Of a stretch of DNA of 42,421 nucleotides, positions 25,082-33,144 are shown piece by piece (position 1 is the first letter of the stretch; every line of letters starts with the position of its first letter). Location: assembly GCA_020851015.1 (NCBI GenBank), contig JADZDN010000363.1, positions 1-42,421 of the forward strand, in the 5' to 3' direction. The DNA comes from Alphaproteobacteria bacterium (GTDB taxonomy: Bacteria; Pseudomonadota; Alphaproteobacteria; JAEULC01). Position numbers and translations under genes: made by a program. Below the pieces are notes generated by a model. It made no database searches and was not told where the DNA came from. It was given only the letters and a program-made list of their open reading frames with translations.

Positions 25082-25891
25082 TTGAATATTTTCGTCGTAG
25101 GCAGTTGCCGCGTGCATCGGCCGTTGCGGTGGGCGCAGGAACATCATCTTGTCTCCATCGCCAATGGCCATTGTCATTGGTTCACGCATTCGGCCCGCGA
25201 ATGCCTGCAATACCTGGACATTCTGGACGGCCGGGAAATCCCGCCGGAGATGTTCCAGCTCGTCGTCGGAACGGGCAACGTGAAATCGGACGCGCCGCAA
25301 CTCGCTTTCGATCTCGTGTCGAGCGCGCATGACGTGTCGGTAGTCGAGATTTCCACGCACAAGCGGCTCCGCTACAGGGATTGGCATCTGCATCTCGACC
25401 AGTTCCGGATCGTAAGCAGGGAACTTGGCCTGCATCCCGACATCCTTTCCGATCGTCTGAAAATTCCGCTGGATTTGCGCGACGGCGCTTTTCTTCGCGA
25501 GTTCGCGATGCCGCGCTTCTATCGCGACCTGTTTCTCGAAACCACCTTGTCGATGCAAACGGACGACGAGTTGTTGCTGGAGCTTGTCGAGATCGGCGAG
25601 CGCATCCCGGGTCCGATCGTTTTCGTGGATCATTTCAACGTTCCGCGCGACGACGGTACGCGCTTCCCCGAGCGCGACCGGCTGACAAGAACGCTGCGCC
25701 GGTATGCCGCCGCCTCCGGCGATCTGGTCTACGAGACGGCGCCGGCCATCATGAAAAGCGGCCGAACCACGGCTCTTGCGGATCTCAATCACTACGCAAA
25801 CGACTTCGAGCCCGTCGTCGCGGCCGAGATCCTTGGCGTGATCGGAGAGATGGCGCGATGTTCAGGACGCCAACTGGCAGAGGTCTCGTAA
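25082..25891 (+). CDS. Putative SGNH-like/WcbI-GSCFA-type protein
   Basis: 269 residues. The N-terminal VVGSCRV (Gly7-Ser8-Cys9) resembles the start motif of GSCFA and WcbI-like proteins, and near the C terminus ADLNHYAND offers an Asp234/His237 pair like the SGNH catalytic DxxH. Such proteins act on or build capsular polysaccharide or surface glycans. The family call is tentative. The start is TTG 25082: an in-frame stop lies at 25064-25066 and no ATG or GTG comes before the conserved GSC, so TTG is the only fitting start. It is convergent with the methyltransferase gene (27 bp gap). Confidence 0.6.
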   Translation: MNIFVVGSCRVHRPLRWAQEHHLVSIANGHCHWFTHSARECLQYLDILDGREIPPEMFQLVVGTGNVKSDAPQLAFDLVSSAHDVSVVEISTHKRLRYRDWHLHLDQFRIVSRELGLHPDILSDRLKIPLDLRDGAFLREFAMPRFYRDLFLETTLSMQTDDELLLELVEIGERIPGPIVFVDHFNVPRDDGTRFPERDRLTRTLRRYAAASGDLVYETAPAIMKSGRTTALADLNHYANDFEPVVAAEILGVIGEMARCSGRQLAEVS

Positions 25892-25917
25892 ACCGCGCGG
25901 CCGCTGGTCGCGGGGTT

Positions 25918-26598
25918 CTATGCGACCACCACGCAGCCGAATTGCTGGCGAATGAGGGGGGCCGTTATCTGCTTCAGCGATTCTTCCGCGCGCGAAAAGA
26001 AGAAAATGATGTCCGGCGCGAGCGTGGTCGGGTCGATTCCGACGACGCCGACGCAATGGCTCCTGGGCGTGCGCCGGCAAAGGTTTCGGCCCATGTCCGC
26101 GCCATAGTCCCGGAAATGCTCGTTTCGCGCGGGGTCGGCGAAGCCCCAGTCTTCCGTCGTATATCGATAGGTCGGAGACGGCGCCATCACATGCACGACG
26201 CCGGTCGCGCCGGCGACGCGAAGGCATTCGCTTAGCGCGCGCGCATCGTCGGCCACATGTTCGATGACGTGGTTCGAGATCACCAGATCAAAGGCGCCGT
26301 CGGGCAAGGGGATGTTCATCATGTCATAGGAATTGTGCCTGCCATAGGCGGAGTAGTCGTATTCCTTGAACCACTCTTTCTGCAGCACCCCTTCGGGCGC
26401 GAACTGCAATGCCTTCTTGTCGCGCAGATAGCCGCGCAGATGGCTGTATACGGCAAACACGATGCGGTGGCGCTCGGTAGCCTTGCATTTGAGGCAGGCG
26501 GGCAGGCGGCCGGTCGAACTCAATCGTCCTTGGAAACCCTTTCCGAACGCGGCGCCTCCGCAAATATTGCAACGGCCAATCGAGTTTTGGTCGATCAT
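25918..26598 (-). CDS. Class I SAM-dependent methyltransferase with N-terminal zinc ribbon
   Basis: 226 residues. A four-cysteine zinc site (Cys10, Cys13, Cys35, Cys38) opens the protein. The methyltransferase core follows, with motif-I-like LQFAPEGVL (atypical), the acidic-end strand YDMMNIPLPDGAFDLVISNHVIEHV (motif II/III region) and the post-core GADMGRNLCRRT. This looks like the Methyltransf_11 type seen with glycan or capsule genes. The acceptor is unknown. It is convergent with the SGNH-like gene; together they suggest a small surface-polysaccharide modification pair, as inference. Confidence 0.8.
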   Translation of the reverse strand: MIDQNSIGRCNICGGAAFGKGFQGRLSSTGRLPACLKCKATERHRIVFAVYSHLRGYLRDKKALQFAPEGVLQKEWFKEYDYSAYGRHNSYDMMNIPLPDGAFDLVISNHVIEHVADDARALSECLRVAGATGVVHVMAPSPTYRYTTEDWGFADPARNEHFRDYGADMGRNLCRRTPRSHCVGVVGIDPTTLAPDIIFFFSRAEESLKQITAPLIRQQFGCVVVA

Positions 26599-26761
26599 TC
26601 GTGATGACTTCCACTTTCGTCCGAAATAAGTGTGCTATGGCTTCGACCAGTTTATCAAATCACACAATTGCCATTTGACCATAGCGCGACGGGCAGGGGC
26701 AATATGGCGGTGAATTGCGTCCGGTCCGTGCCGTCAACCTTACCGGTTCGCAGGGGCGACC

Positions 26762-27787
26762 ATGCGTCTAGGTTTCCGCAATGCCGCCCGGGCGGGGTGT
26801 TGGCGATATTTCGCCTGCTGTCTCGTCGTTCTCGCCTTGGCCGGGGCCGGACGGGCGCTGGCCGACCAGTGCCCGACCTTTGCGCCGGTGATGTATCTCG
26901 AACTCGTGGGCATCTACACCGATCCCGCGCAATCGGTGGTCGACCATCAGGCCGAGCAGAAGAATACCGAGGTGACCAGGAGCGTCGACGATTTCATGCG
27001 CTACGTCGAAACGGCGGTCGACGGCAGTAGCGGCAAATCCGACGCGGCCATGCTTGCCTGCGCCTTCAGTGCGTACAGGAGCTGGGCCGTCGCGGGCGCC
27101 TTGACCGGGGAGCCGCCAAAGTACAACCGCGACGGTGCCGCCAAGCGGGCGCAATATATCGTCGGACTGAACATCCTGGCATTGAAGTTCAAGGCGGCCG
27201 GCGCGCCGGCGGACGGGCAGATACTCGCGTGGCTCCGTGCCCTGAACCACAAGAACATGGATGCATATCTGCGCGGCACGAACCGGGGCAACCTATATGC
27301 CTGGTCAGGCGCTGCCGCGGCGGTCTTCGCGCTGCTCGACCATGATCGCAAGGCGCTCGACTACCAGGACCAAGTCTGGCGGCAGACGATCGCGGCCATT
27401 CGCGACGACGGCACGATCGATGGCGAAATGGTTCGAGGCCGTCGCGCTTTGATCTATCACATGTTCTCCTTCTCCGCGACGCTCGTGCTGCAAGAGGCGC
27501 GCCGGGCCTTGCGCTATCGCGACGAGCCATCCGACGTCGCAAGGGTGAAGCTGCTGGCGGATCAAATCGGGCGGTCGCTGTGCGACCCGCGCTTTCTCGA
27601 GGAACGGGCCCGCGCGGCGCAAGAAGTGCCGGGCGATTGGGCCTATCGCATTCCCATAGGCTTCGGGAAAAACGTGCTGGGCGAAAATTGGACGCGCTGT
27701 GGCAGGCCGAATTCCGATCTCTCGGATCCCACCCTCGGCGGAAACGCCCACGAGAGCGCAGCCGTCATGCGGAAATTGGTGCGCTAG
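26762..27787 (+). CDS. Secreted alginate lyase-like (PF05426/AlgL fold) protein
   Basis: 341 residues with a Sec signal peptide (hydrophobic 18-29, cleavage after ALA34). The helical-barrel core shows the family pattern: NLYAWSGAAAAVFALL, DGTIDGEMVRGRRALIYH and the following helix. In AlgL the equivalent of the first motif is NNH-containing and supplies catalytic Asn/His; here it reads NRGN (174-177), lacking His. The Tyr of the second motif (Tyr232) and the Arg run are kept. It may be a lyase on another uronate polymer, or a binding protein. ATG 26762 follows AGGGGCG. The context of SGNH-like and methyltransferase genes suggests exopolysaccharide handling. Confidence 0.7.
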   Translation: MRLGFRNAARAGCWRYFACCLVVLALAGAGRALADQCPTFAPVMYLELVGIYTDPAQSVVDHQAEQKNTEVTRSVDDFMRYVETAVDGSSGKSDAAMLACAFSAYRSWAVAGALTGEPPKYNRDGAAKRAQYIVGLNILALKFKAAGAPADGQILAWLRALNHKNMDAYLRGTNRGNLYAWSGAAAAVFALLDHDRKALDYQDQVWRQTIAAIRDDGTIDGEMVRGRRALIYHMFSFSATLVLQEARRALRYRDEPSDVARVKLLADQIGRSLCDPRFLEERARAAQEVPGDWAYRIPIGFGKNVLGENWTRCGRPNSDLSDPTLGGNAHESAAVMRKLVR

Positions 27788-27935
27788 CGACCCGGTCTAG
27801 TTTCGTGATCCGCTGGGCCCTGCAAGACGCCGATCCGCTTGCCCGCAAGTTGCCCGGACAAACGGCGCTTCTTGAACCCCGACCCGGTCCGGTGCAATAG
27901 TTCCGCTTCCTTGGCGACGCGGGCACTTTTGGGGC

Positions 27936-28796
27936 ATGCGCAGGGTATTCTCGGCCGCACAAGTCGATGCATTCGCGCGCGACGGTTTCGTCTCGCCGGT
28001 TCGCGTGATGACGGCGGAACGTGCCCGGTATTATCGCGATCGCCTCGAGACGTTCGAGGCGAGCTATCCCGAGCATCGCATCAAGCTGGACCAGAAAGCG
28101 CACCTGATCTGCCCGTGGGTCGACGAGATGATCCGCGAACCGGGCGTGCTCGACGCCACGCAGGACCTGCTGGGGCCCGACCTCCTGTGCTGGGGCACCT
28201 CGCTGCGCGCCAAGCGGCCGGACGGCAAGACGTTCGCCGGCTGGCACCAGGACACCGCCTATGCCGACGTGAAGCCGATCGTGCTGATCGTCGCGGTCGC
28301 GCTGTCGCCTGCGCGGTCGGCGGACGGCTGCATCCGGGGCATCGCCGGTTCGCACCTGGGCCCGCTGCTGCCGCATAAGGAAGCATTCCAGACCGCGAGC
28401 CTGCTGTCGCGCGAGCAATTCATCGACGCCAGCTTCGATCGATCCAAGGCCACCGACTTCGAACTCGACGCCGGCGAGGCGGCCTTCTTCAACAATGCGC
28501 TGATCCATTCTTCGAACCCGAATTTCGGAAAGGACCGGCGCATCCTGTTCCTGCTCGAGATGATCCCCACCCATGCCTACCAGCACGAACCGCGCGAATC
28601 CGCTGCGCTGGTGCGGGGCAGGGATGCGTTCGGCAATTTCGACGCCGACCCGCGCCCGCAGGTCGAGATGGGCGCGGCGGAGCTGGCGGCCTGGACCCGC
28701 GCGGTCGAGATCCAGGCAAGCGTGCTGTTCCGCGGCGCCAAGCGCCCGCCCCGGGCGCTCGCCGGCATGACCAGCGGCACGCCGCCGGGCGGCTGA
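27936..28796 (+). CDS. Phytanoyl-CoA dioxygenase (PhyH) family Fe(II)/2-oxoglutarate oxygenase
   Basis: 286 residues. The iron-binding facial triad is His104-x-Asp106 (WHQD) and His191 (HSSNPN), and the 2-oxoglutarate-binding Arg is at 201/202. The N-terminal helix FSAAQVDAFARDGFV is typical of the family. It hydroxylates an organic substrate with O2 and 2-oxoglutarate. It is followed after 44 bp by an HD-domain oxygenase-like gene, as in the phnY-phnZ and tmpA-tmpB pairs, where the PhyH enzyme hydroxylates and the HD enzyme cleaves. TTGGGGC lies before ATG 27936. The substrate is not known from sequence. Confidence 0.88.
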   Translation: MRRVFSAAQVDAFARDGFVSPVRVMTAERARYYRDRLETFEASYPEHRIKLDQKAHLICPWVDEMIREPGVLDATQDLLGPDLLCWGTSLRAKRPDGKTFAGWHQDTAYADVKPIVLIVAVALSPARSADGCIRGIAGSHLGPLLPHKEAFQTASLLSREQFIDASFDRSKATDFELDAGEAAFFNNALIHSSNPNFGKDRRILFLLEMIPTHAYQHEPRESAALVRGRDAFGNFDADPRPQVEMGAAELAAWTRAVEIQASVLFRGAKRPPRALAGMTSGTPPGG

Positions 28797-28840
28797 TACG
28801 GATATGCTAGAATTGGCAGACGAGACCTCGGGAGATCGCG

Positions 28841-29452
28841 ATGCCGGATGACGCCAAGCAACTGCCCCGTGCCACCTACCGCAGCATGGACCAGGGCACC
28901 AAGGAAGAATACGACTTGGTGTTCGGCTACCTGAAGGACTTCCAGAAGAAGCTTCCGGACCGCCTGCTGGAAAACATCAAGACGCTGAAGGATTCCTACT
29001 ACGGGGAGCCGGTGGACCGCTATGTGCACTCCCTGCAGACAGCGACGCGCGCGCATCGCGACGGGCGCGACGAGGAGTTCGTGGTGGCGGCCCTGCTGCA
29101 CGACCTGGGCGACATGCTGGCGAGCGACAACCACTCGGACTATGCCGCCGCGATCATCAAGCCCTATGTGCGGCCGAACACCTACTGGATGATTCGCCAG
29201 CACGGGCTGTTCCAGGGCTACCACTATTTCCACCATTTCGGGCTGGACCGGAACATGCGCGAGAAGCATCGCGGCCATCCGGCGTTCCAGCTCTGCGTCG
29301 ACTTCTGCGACAAGTACGACCAGATGGCCTTCGACCCGGACTACGACACCATGCCGCTCGAGGCCTTCGAGCCGATGCTGCGCCGGCTGTTCGCGCGCGA
29401 GCCCTGGGGCGCGCACGCCAAGCTCGACGGCGGCTACGGCGAGAAATACTAG
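28841..29452 (+). CDS. HD-domain oxygenase-like protein (PhnZ/MIOX-related, likely di-iron)
   Basis: 203 residues. The di-iron ligand set of the HD-oxygenase branch appears in order: YGEP (Tyr54-Gly55-Glu56) before His63 (YVHSLQTA), His87-Asp88 (LLHDLGD), His98, His121 and Asp160 (CDKYD). The YxGE motif is the capping Tyr/Glu pair of PhnZ. IRQHGLFQGYHYF and FCDKYDQM look closer to myo-inositol oxygenase than to PhnZ, whose lysine-bearing segment after the fourth His is not evident. It probably cleaves a C-C or C-P bond of the product of the upstream PhyH enzyme. GGGAG precedes ATG 28841. It is followed by an SDR remnant. Confidence 0.75.
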   Translation: MPDDAKQLPRATYRSMDQGTKEEYDLVFGYLKDFQKKLPDRLLENIKTLKDSYYGEPVDRYVHSLQTATRAHRDGRDEEFVVAALLHDLGDMLASDNHSDYAAAIIKPYVRPNTYWMIRQHGLFQGYHYFHHFGLDRNMREKHRGHPAFQLCVDFCDKYDQMAFDPDYDTMPLEAFEPMLRRLFAREPWGAHAKLDGGYGEKY

Positions 29453-29467
29453 AACAAGGATAGGGAC

Positions 29468-29563
29468 ATGGCCGATACGAAGGTCGCGCTGCTGGCGGCG
29501 GCAAGCGGCTATATCGCCGGGCAGAATCTGCGCGTCGACGGCGGCATCGCGCGCTCGATCTGA
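29468..29563 (+). pseudogene. Internally deleted SDR remnant, in frame
   Basis: 31-residue open frame with a good ribosome site (GGATAGGGAC). Its first residues (MADTKVALLA) are those of a typical SDR N terminus and its last (SGYIAGQNLRVDGGIARSI) of a typical SDR C terminus, joined without the roughly 220 residues between. It is best read as an SDR gene that lost its middle by an in-frame deletion. It sits directly after the HD gene, so the intact ancestor was probably part of this operon. Confidence 0.75.
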
Positions 29564-29585
29564 ACCGGCGCCGCGACGCCGCGTG

Positions 29586-29625
29586 CCATCCGCCGCCCAT
29601 CCGCCGCCCATCCGCCGCCCATCCG
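29586..29625. repeat. Tandem repeat of 11-bp unit CCATCCGCCGC, 3.6 copies
   Basis: Three exact units and a partial fourth, ending 15 bp before the Ldh2-family start. It lies in the leader of that gene between the SDR remnant and ATG 29640. Copy number could vary by slippage. Confidence 0.85.
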
Positions 29626-29639
29626 AGCATGAGGAGCCC

Positions 29640-30710
29640 ATGATCCGCATCCAAGCCGACGCGCTGCGCCGCATCATCGCCGATATCTTCCACCGTGCCG
29701 GCAGCAACGAAATGGAGGCCGGCACGGTCGCCAAGCGCCTCGTCGACGCCAACCTTGTCGGCCATGACTCCCACGGCGTCGTGCGCATTCCGACCTACCT
29801 CGAGATGGTGCGCGGCGGCGGCGTGGCGCTGAACCAGCACGCCAAGATCGTGGTCGACACGGCCGTGCTGGTGGTGGTCGACGGCCAGTGCGGCTTCGGC
29901 CAGGTGATCGGCGAGGAGGCGATGGCGATCGGCATCGACAAGGCCAGGCGCAGCGGCGTCGGCGTGGTGGCACTGCGCCACTCCAGCCATCTCGGCCGCA
30001 TCGGCGACTGGACCGAGCAATGCGCCGAGGCCGGGTTCGTGTCGATCCATTTCGTCAACGTGGTCGGCGCCGGCGCGATCGTGGCGCCGTTCGGCGGCAC
30101 CGACGCGCGGATCTCGACCAACCCGTTCTCCGCCGGCCTGCCGCGTCCGGACGGCCGGCACATCATCCTCGACATGGCGACGTCGAAGCTGGCGGAGGGC
30201 AAGGTCAAGGTTGCGCTGAACAAGGGCGTCGAACTGCCCCCGGGCGCGCTCATCGACAACCGGGGCAGGCCGACGCGCCAGCCCTCGGACCTCTACACCA
30301 CGCCGCGCGGCGCGCTGACCCCGATGGGCGAGCACAAGGGCTACGGCATCGCCGTGTTCTGCGAGTTCCTCGCCGGCATCCTGTCGGGCGGCGGCACCAA
30401 CCGCCACGAGCGCCGCGACGAGCGCGTGCTCAACAACATGCTCTCGATCATCCTCAACCCGTCGCCCACGGGCGACAAATCCTATGTCCACGAGGAGGCC
30501 GATGCCTTCATCAAGTGGCTGCTTGCCTCGCCGCCGGCCGAGGCCGGCAAGCCGGTGCTGCTACCCGGCGATCCCGAGCGGATGAACCGCGCCGAGCGCC
30601 TGCGCGACGGCGTGCCGCTCGACGACACCACCTGGGGCAACATCGTTGCCGCCGGTGTCAGCCTGGGAATGGACGGCCAGGGGATTCGGGAACAAGCCCG
30701 AAGCGCATAG
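29640..30710 (+). CDS. Malate/L-lactate/ureidoglycolate dehydrogenase (Ldh2) family
   Basis: 356 residues of the NAD(P)-dependent Ldh2 fold: VDANLVGHDSHGVVRIPTY near the N terminus, GVGVVALRHSSHLGRIG, ISTNPFSAGLPR, DMATSKLAEGKV and GEHKGYGIAVFCE. Enzymes of this family oxidise 2-hydroxy acids such as L-malate, L-lactate, ureidoglycolate or sulfolactate to 2-oxo acids. ATG 29640 follows GAGGAGCCC. An in-frame start at 29583 would translate the 11-bp repeat and is less likely. It is downstream of the PhyH-HD pair and may complete oxidation of their product, which is inference. It ends 11 bp from the convergent unknown gene. Confidence 0.88.
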   Translation: MIRIQADALRRIIADIFHRAGSNEMEAGTVAKRLVDANLVGHDSHGVVRIPTYLEMVRGGGVALNQHAKIVVDTAVLVVVDGQCGFGQVIGEEAMAIGIDKARRSGVGVVALRHSSHLGRIGDWTEQCAEAGFVSIHFVNVVGAGAIVAPFGGTDARISTNPFSAGLPRPDGRHIILDMATSKLAEGKVKVALNKGVELPPGALIDNRGRPTRQPSDLYTTPRGALTPMGEHKGYGIAVFCEFLAGILSGGGTNRHERRDERVLNNMLSIILNPSPTGDKSYVHEEADAFIKWLLASPPAEAGKPVLLPGDPERMNRAERLRDGVPLDDTTWGNIVAAGVSLGMDGQGIREQARSA

Positions 30711-30720
30711 GTCTTGCGTT

Positions 30721-31854
30721 CTAGAGCGCCGTCGCGCGCCGGTCGGGCAAGATCGCCAGGCGTCCGCCGACGTCGGCATAGTTGAGATGCGCAATGCGAT
30801 CGATGGCCGGCCGAATTTCCGACAAGATGACGCGCGCGCGTGCCGTGAGATTCCCGACCGCCTCGGAAGGGAAGTGTCGCGACCAGTCTTTCGCCTTGAC
30901 CACGGCGACGCATAGATTCTGGCCTATGGCCGTTTGGAACCCCTGAATCGTCGACTGCAACTCGCGGAAACTTTCGGCCGAGATTTTCTCCCACATGCCT
31001 TCGGTGCGCATGTGGAACATGTCATTCAATCCTTTTGCCTCGGTCATGAGCAACGACAGGTGATGATGCACCGTATTGCAGGACCGTTGGAGGGCCATGG
31101 CATCGCGATGCTGCGGATTGTCGCGAATGGCCTGGATCGTCGCGAGCATGCTTTGGATCTGGGGCGTGACCTCCTCCAGGCAATTCTCGAAATAGGAAAG
31201 CGACAGGAAGGCATCCCCGTATTCAGCCAGCAGCAGGGGTACTTCCTCCAGTTCGACCTTCAGCTTGCGCGCCAGCATTCGCAGGTTGGCAAGCGCCGTG
31301 CCGACGTCCGGATCGCGAAACAGCCGCGCGATGTCGGCGAAGGTCTGGATGCCTTTTTGCTCCGTCCCATAGACATGCGCGATGAGCGGACGCACGTAGC
31401 GGGTCATCTGGGGCGCGAGCGCCGCCTGCTTCGTGGATGACAGGCGAAGATACTTGCTCGCCTCGACGTCGATCTTCAGGCGACGCAGCTCGATGCGCAG
31501 CGAGTAGACGTCGTAACTGCTGAGCAACGCCAGCGAGTCGACGATCCGAAGGTCCTGCTCGTCGTCGATCGTGAACAGGCGGGGCAGATCGCGCGGCGGC
31601 ACCTGGCCGCTGCCTGCGCTATTGTCGGCGAACACCTCGACCATGCTTTCAAGCGCGCTGTTCTTGACCAGCCGCGCGCCGCGCAGCGCCCGCGTTTTCA
31701 GCGGAATGTAGTTCATCGGCAGGATATGGATGGCGTCGTTGGCCTCCCAAAACGCTTCGCCCAGCATTTCTGCTTCGTCCAGCAATTCCACGCGCCCCTC
31801 CGAAATCCGATCGTCCGGGATGATGCAATCCTCAATCCGGCTAATAGCAGCCAA
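30721..31854 (-). CDS. Conserved-looking hypothetical protein, mostly helical
   Basis: 377 residues from TTG 31854. No family is recognised. The N-terminal third has mixed alpha/beta character (DAIHILPMNYIPLKTRALRGARLV), the rest is long amphipathic helices with leucine and charged repeats (RKLKVELEEVPLLLAEYGDAFLSL, NTVHHHLSLLMTEAKGLNDMF). There is no signal peptide or membrane segment. An alternative GTG start at 31791 follows GGAGGGGC and is a real option. It is next to the PAS/chemoreceptor genes but on the opposite strand with a 403-bp gap, so a sensory or chemotaxis-related role is only a guess from position. Confidence 0.7.
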   Translation of the reverse strand: MAAISRIEDCIIPDDRISEGRVELLDEAEMLGEAFWEANDAIHILPMNYIPLKTRALRGARLVKNSALESMVEVFADNSAGSGQVPPRDLPRLFTIDDEQDLRIVDSLALLSSYDVYSLRIELRRLKIDVEASKYLRLSSTKQAALAPQMTRYVRPLIAHVYGTEQKGIQTFADIARLFRDPDVGTALANLRMLARKLKVELEEVPLLLAEYGDAFLSLSYFENCLEEVTPQIQSMLATIQAIRDNPQHRDAMALQRSCNTVHHHLSLLMTEAKGLNDMFHMRTEGMWEKISAESFRELQSTIQGFQTAIGQNLCVAVVKAKDWSRHFPSEAVGNLTARARVILSEIRPAIDRIAHLNYADVGGRLAILPDRRATAL

Positions 31855-32257
31855 GGGACCAACGCAACGTTAACGAAGCATCCCAGCGGAACACGAACGC
31901 ATCCGTGGCTGGCCTTTCTCGTTAACAGCTTCACCGGTAGTTCACCGAGTGCATAACGTTGCGCCAAAGGTGCGGCGGGATCGCAAGGCAGGTAAGTATC
32001 GCGTTGCGGGACGGCTGCGGCCGGGCGCGCGCGCGAGGTCGCCAAACCTATACTTTTGGACAGATCGCCGGTGCACGCGCCGATGTCCGCCGTCCGCCGC
32101 GACTGTTGCTTGGCGCGGCGATGGCGGTGCTTGCGAACGGAAGTATAGACGGCTGCTCTTCCGCATAGGCTTGATACTAGTCAAGAATTTGTTCAGAGGT
32201 GCGGAGCAATTCTCCCCGCGCACGACGAACGCCGGCGCAGAGTTCAGGAGAATTGCC
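31855..32257. other. 403-bp intergenic region, promoter area of the first PAS gene
   Basis: No gene is supported. On the plus strand AAGTATA at 32141 and ATAGGC at 32165 lie before the first PAS gene. The same pair at the same 24-base spacing precedes the second PAS gene (36172 and 36196), so they are promoter or operator candidates. A palindrome-like TTGATACTAGTCAA is at 32171-32184. From about 32182 to the start codon the sequence is homologous to 36214-36289. No EcfG site was found here. Confidence 0.5.
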
Positions 32258-32441
32258 GTGAGCAAATACGCGGTGGAGCCGACCGGCAGGGAACGGACCT
32301 TCGACGAGGACGAGATCATCGTCAGCAAGACTGACAGCAAGGGCCGATTGACCTATGCCAACGACGTCTTCTGCAAAGTCGCCGGCTACAAGGAAAGCGA
32401 ATTGCTGGGTCAGCCGCACAGCATCGTGCGCCACCCGGACA
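32258..32441 (+). pseudogene. 5' part of an Aer-type PAS gene split by IS66
   Basis: Starts at GTG 32258 with AGGAG seven bases upstream. It encodes the first 61 residues of a PAS protein almost identical in pattern to the intact paralogue at 36290 (YAVEPTGRERTF, FCKVAGYKESELLGQPHSIVRHPD). The reading frame then enters the insertion element and stops at 32479. Joining it to the part after the element restores a 540-bp gene, the same length as the paralogue. Translation of the truncated product would give an incomplete, probably non-functional, PAS domain. Confidence 0.9.
32434..32441. repeat. Target site duplication CCCGGACA, left copy
   Basis: Eight bases directly before the IS66 left end, identical to 35673-35680. 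An 8-bp duplication is the normal size for IS66. Confidence 0.95.
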
Positions 32442-32483
32442 GTAAGCGCATGCTAGCCCACACGGTCGTGGCGGATTGACGGA

Positions 32484-33134
32484 TCAGTTGCTGCCGCAGC
32501 AGCGCTTGTATTTCCTGCCCGATCCGCAGGGGCAAGGATCGTTGCGGCCGATCTTGGTTTCACGGGCGATGCGTCGGCCCGGCGGCGGCGAGCGATGTCT
32601 GATCTGCGAGAGCTTGCGCAGCACGAGAATGGTTTGCGGGATTCGGGCGGCCTCCTCGTCCAGAACCGAATCGATATCGTCCCTGGCCTCGAAAGGCTCC
32701 TTGTCCTCGACCTCGAAGAAACCGACCAGGGGCGCAATCAGGGTCTGGGACCGCTCGCCTTCGGCAATCGACCGCCAAGCCTCGGGCGCGAGCTGCATCG
32801 CCTTCCAGAATCCGCGCGCCCAGCTTCGCACGGCGTCGTGCGTCGGCTTGCCGTCGCCCGTCAGGAACATCGGCCGGTAGTCGCAGACGCGGTCGGCCTC
32901 CAGGCGCTTCAAGCCACGATCGATCTCGGCGATCAGCGCGTTGTAGCGCTCCATCACGACGCCCAGGACGGCTTGTATCTGACCGGTGTCCTCGAAGATC
33001 GGCTCCTCCGCGCCCCACAGGCCGGGAATCCATTGGCTCGGAACGAGCGGAGCATATTGGGGCGCCACGATGATGCCGGTCAGATAGCCGTCCAGCTCAA
33101 GCGGGGTCAGGGCGATCTTCGGGCCGGGCGCCAT
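32484..33134 (-). CDS. UPF0149/YecA-type protein with C-terminal SEC-C zinc motif, IS66 passenger
   Basis: 216 residues from ATG 33134 (TTG 33152 is also in frame and overlaps the tnpC end). The N-terminal part ([43 protein letters not shown]) matches the YgfB/YecA UPF0149 helical domain. The C terminus is a SEC-C metal-binding motif, [19 protein letters not shown], as in SecA and YchJ. It lies inside the IS66 ends, 10 bp after the tnpC stop, and ends 42 bp from the left terminal repeat. It is not needed for the known transposase set, so it is a passenger or accessory gene of the element. Its role is unknown; the Zn motif could bind ribosome or nucleic acid. Confidence 0.88.
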   Translation of the reverse strand: MAPGPKIALTPLELDGYLTGIIVAPQYAPLVPSQWIPGLWGAEEPIFEDTGQIQAVLGVVMERYNALIAEIDRGLKRLEADRVCDYRPMFLTGDGKPTHDAVRSWARGFWKAMQLAPEAWRSIAEGERSQTLIAPLVGFFEVEDKEPFEARDDIDSVLDEEAARIPQTILVLRKLSQIRHRSPPPGRRIARETKIGRNDPCPCGSGRKYKRCCGSN

Positions 33135-33144
33135 CGGGTAGCCG

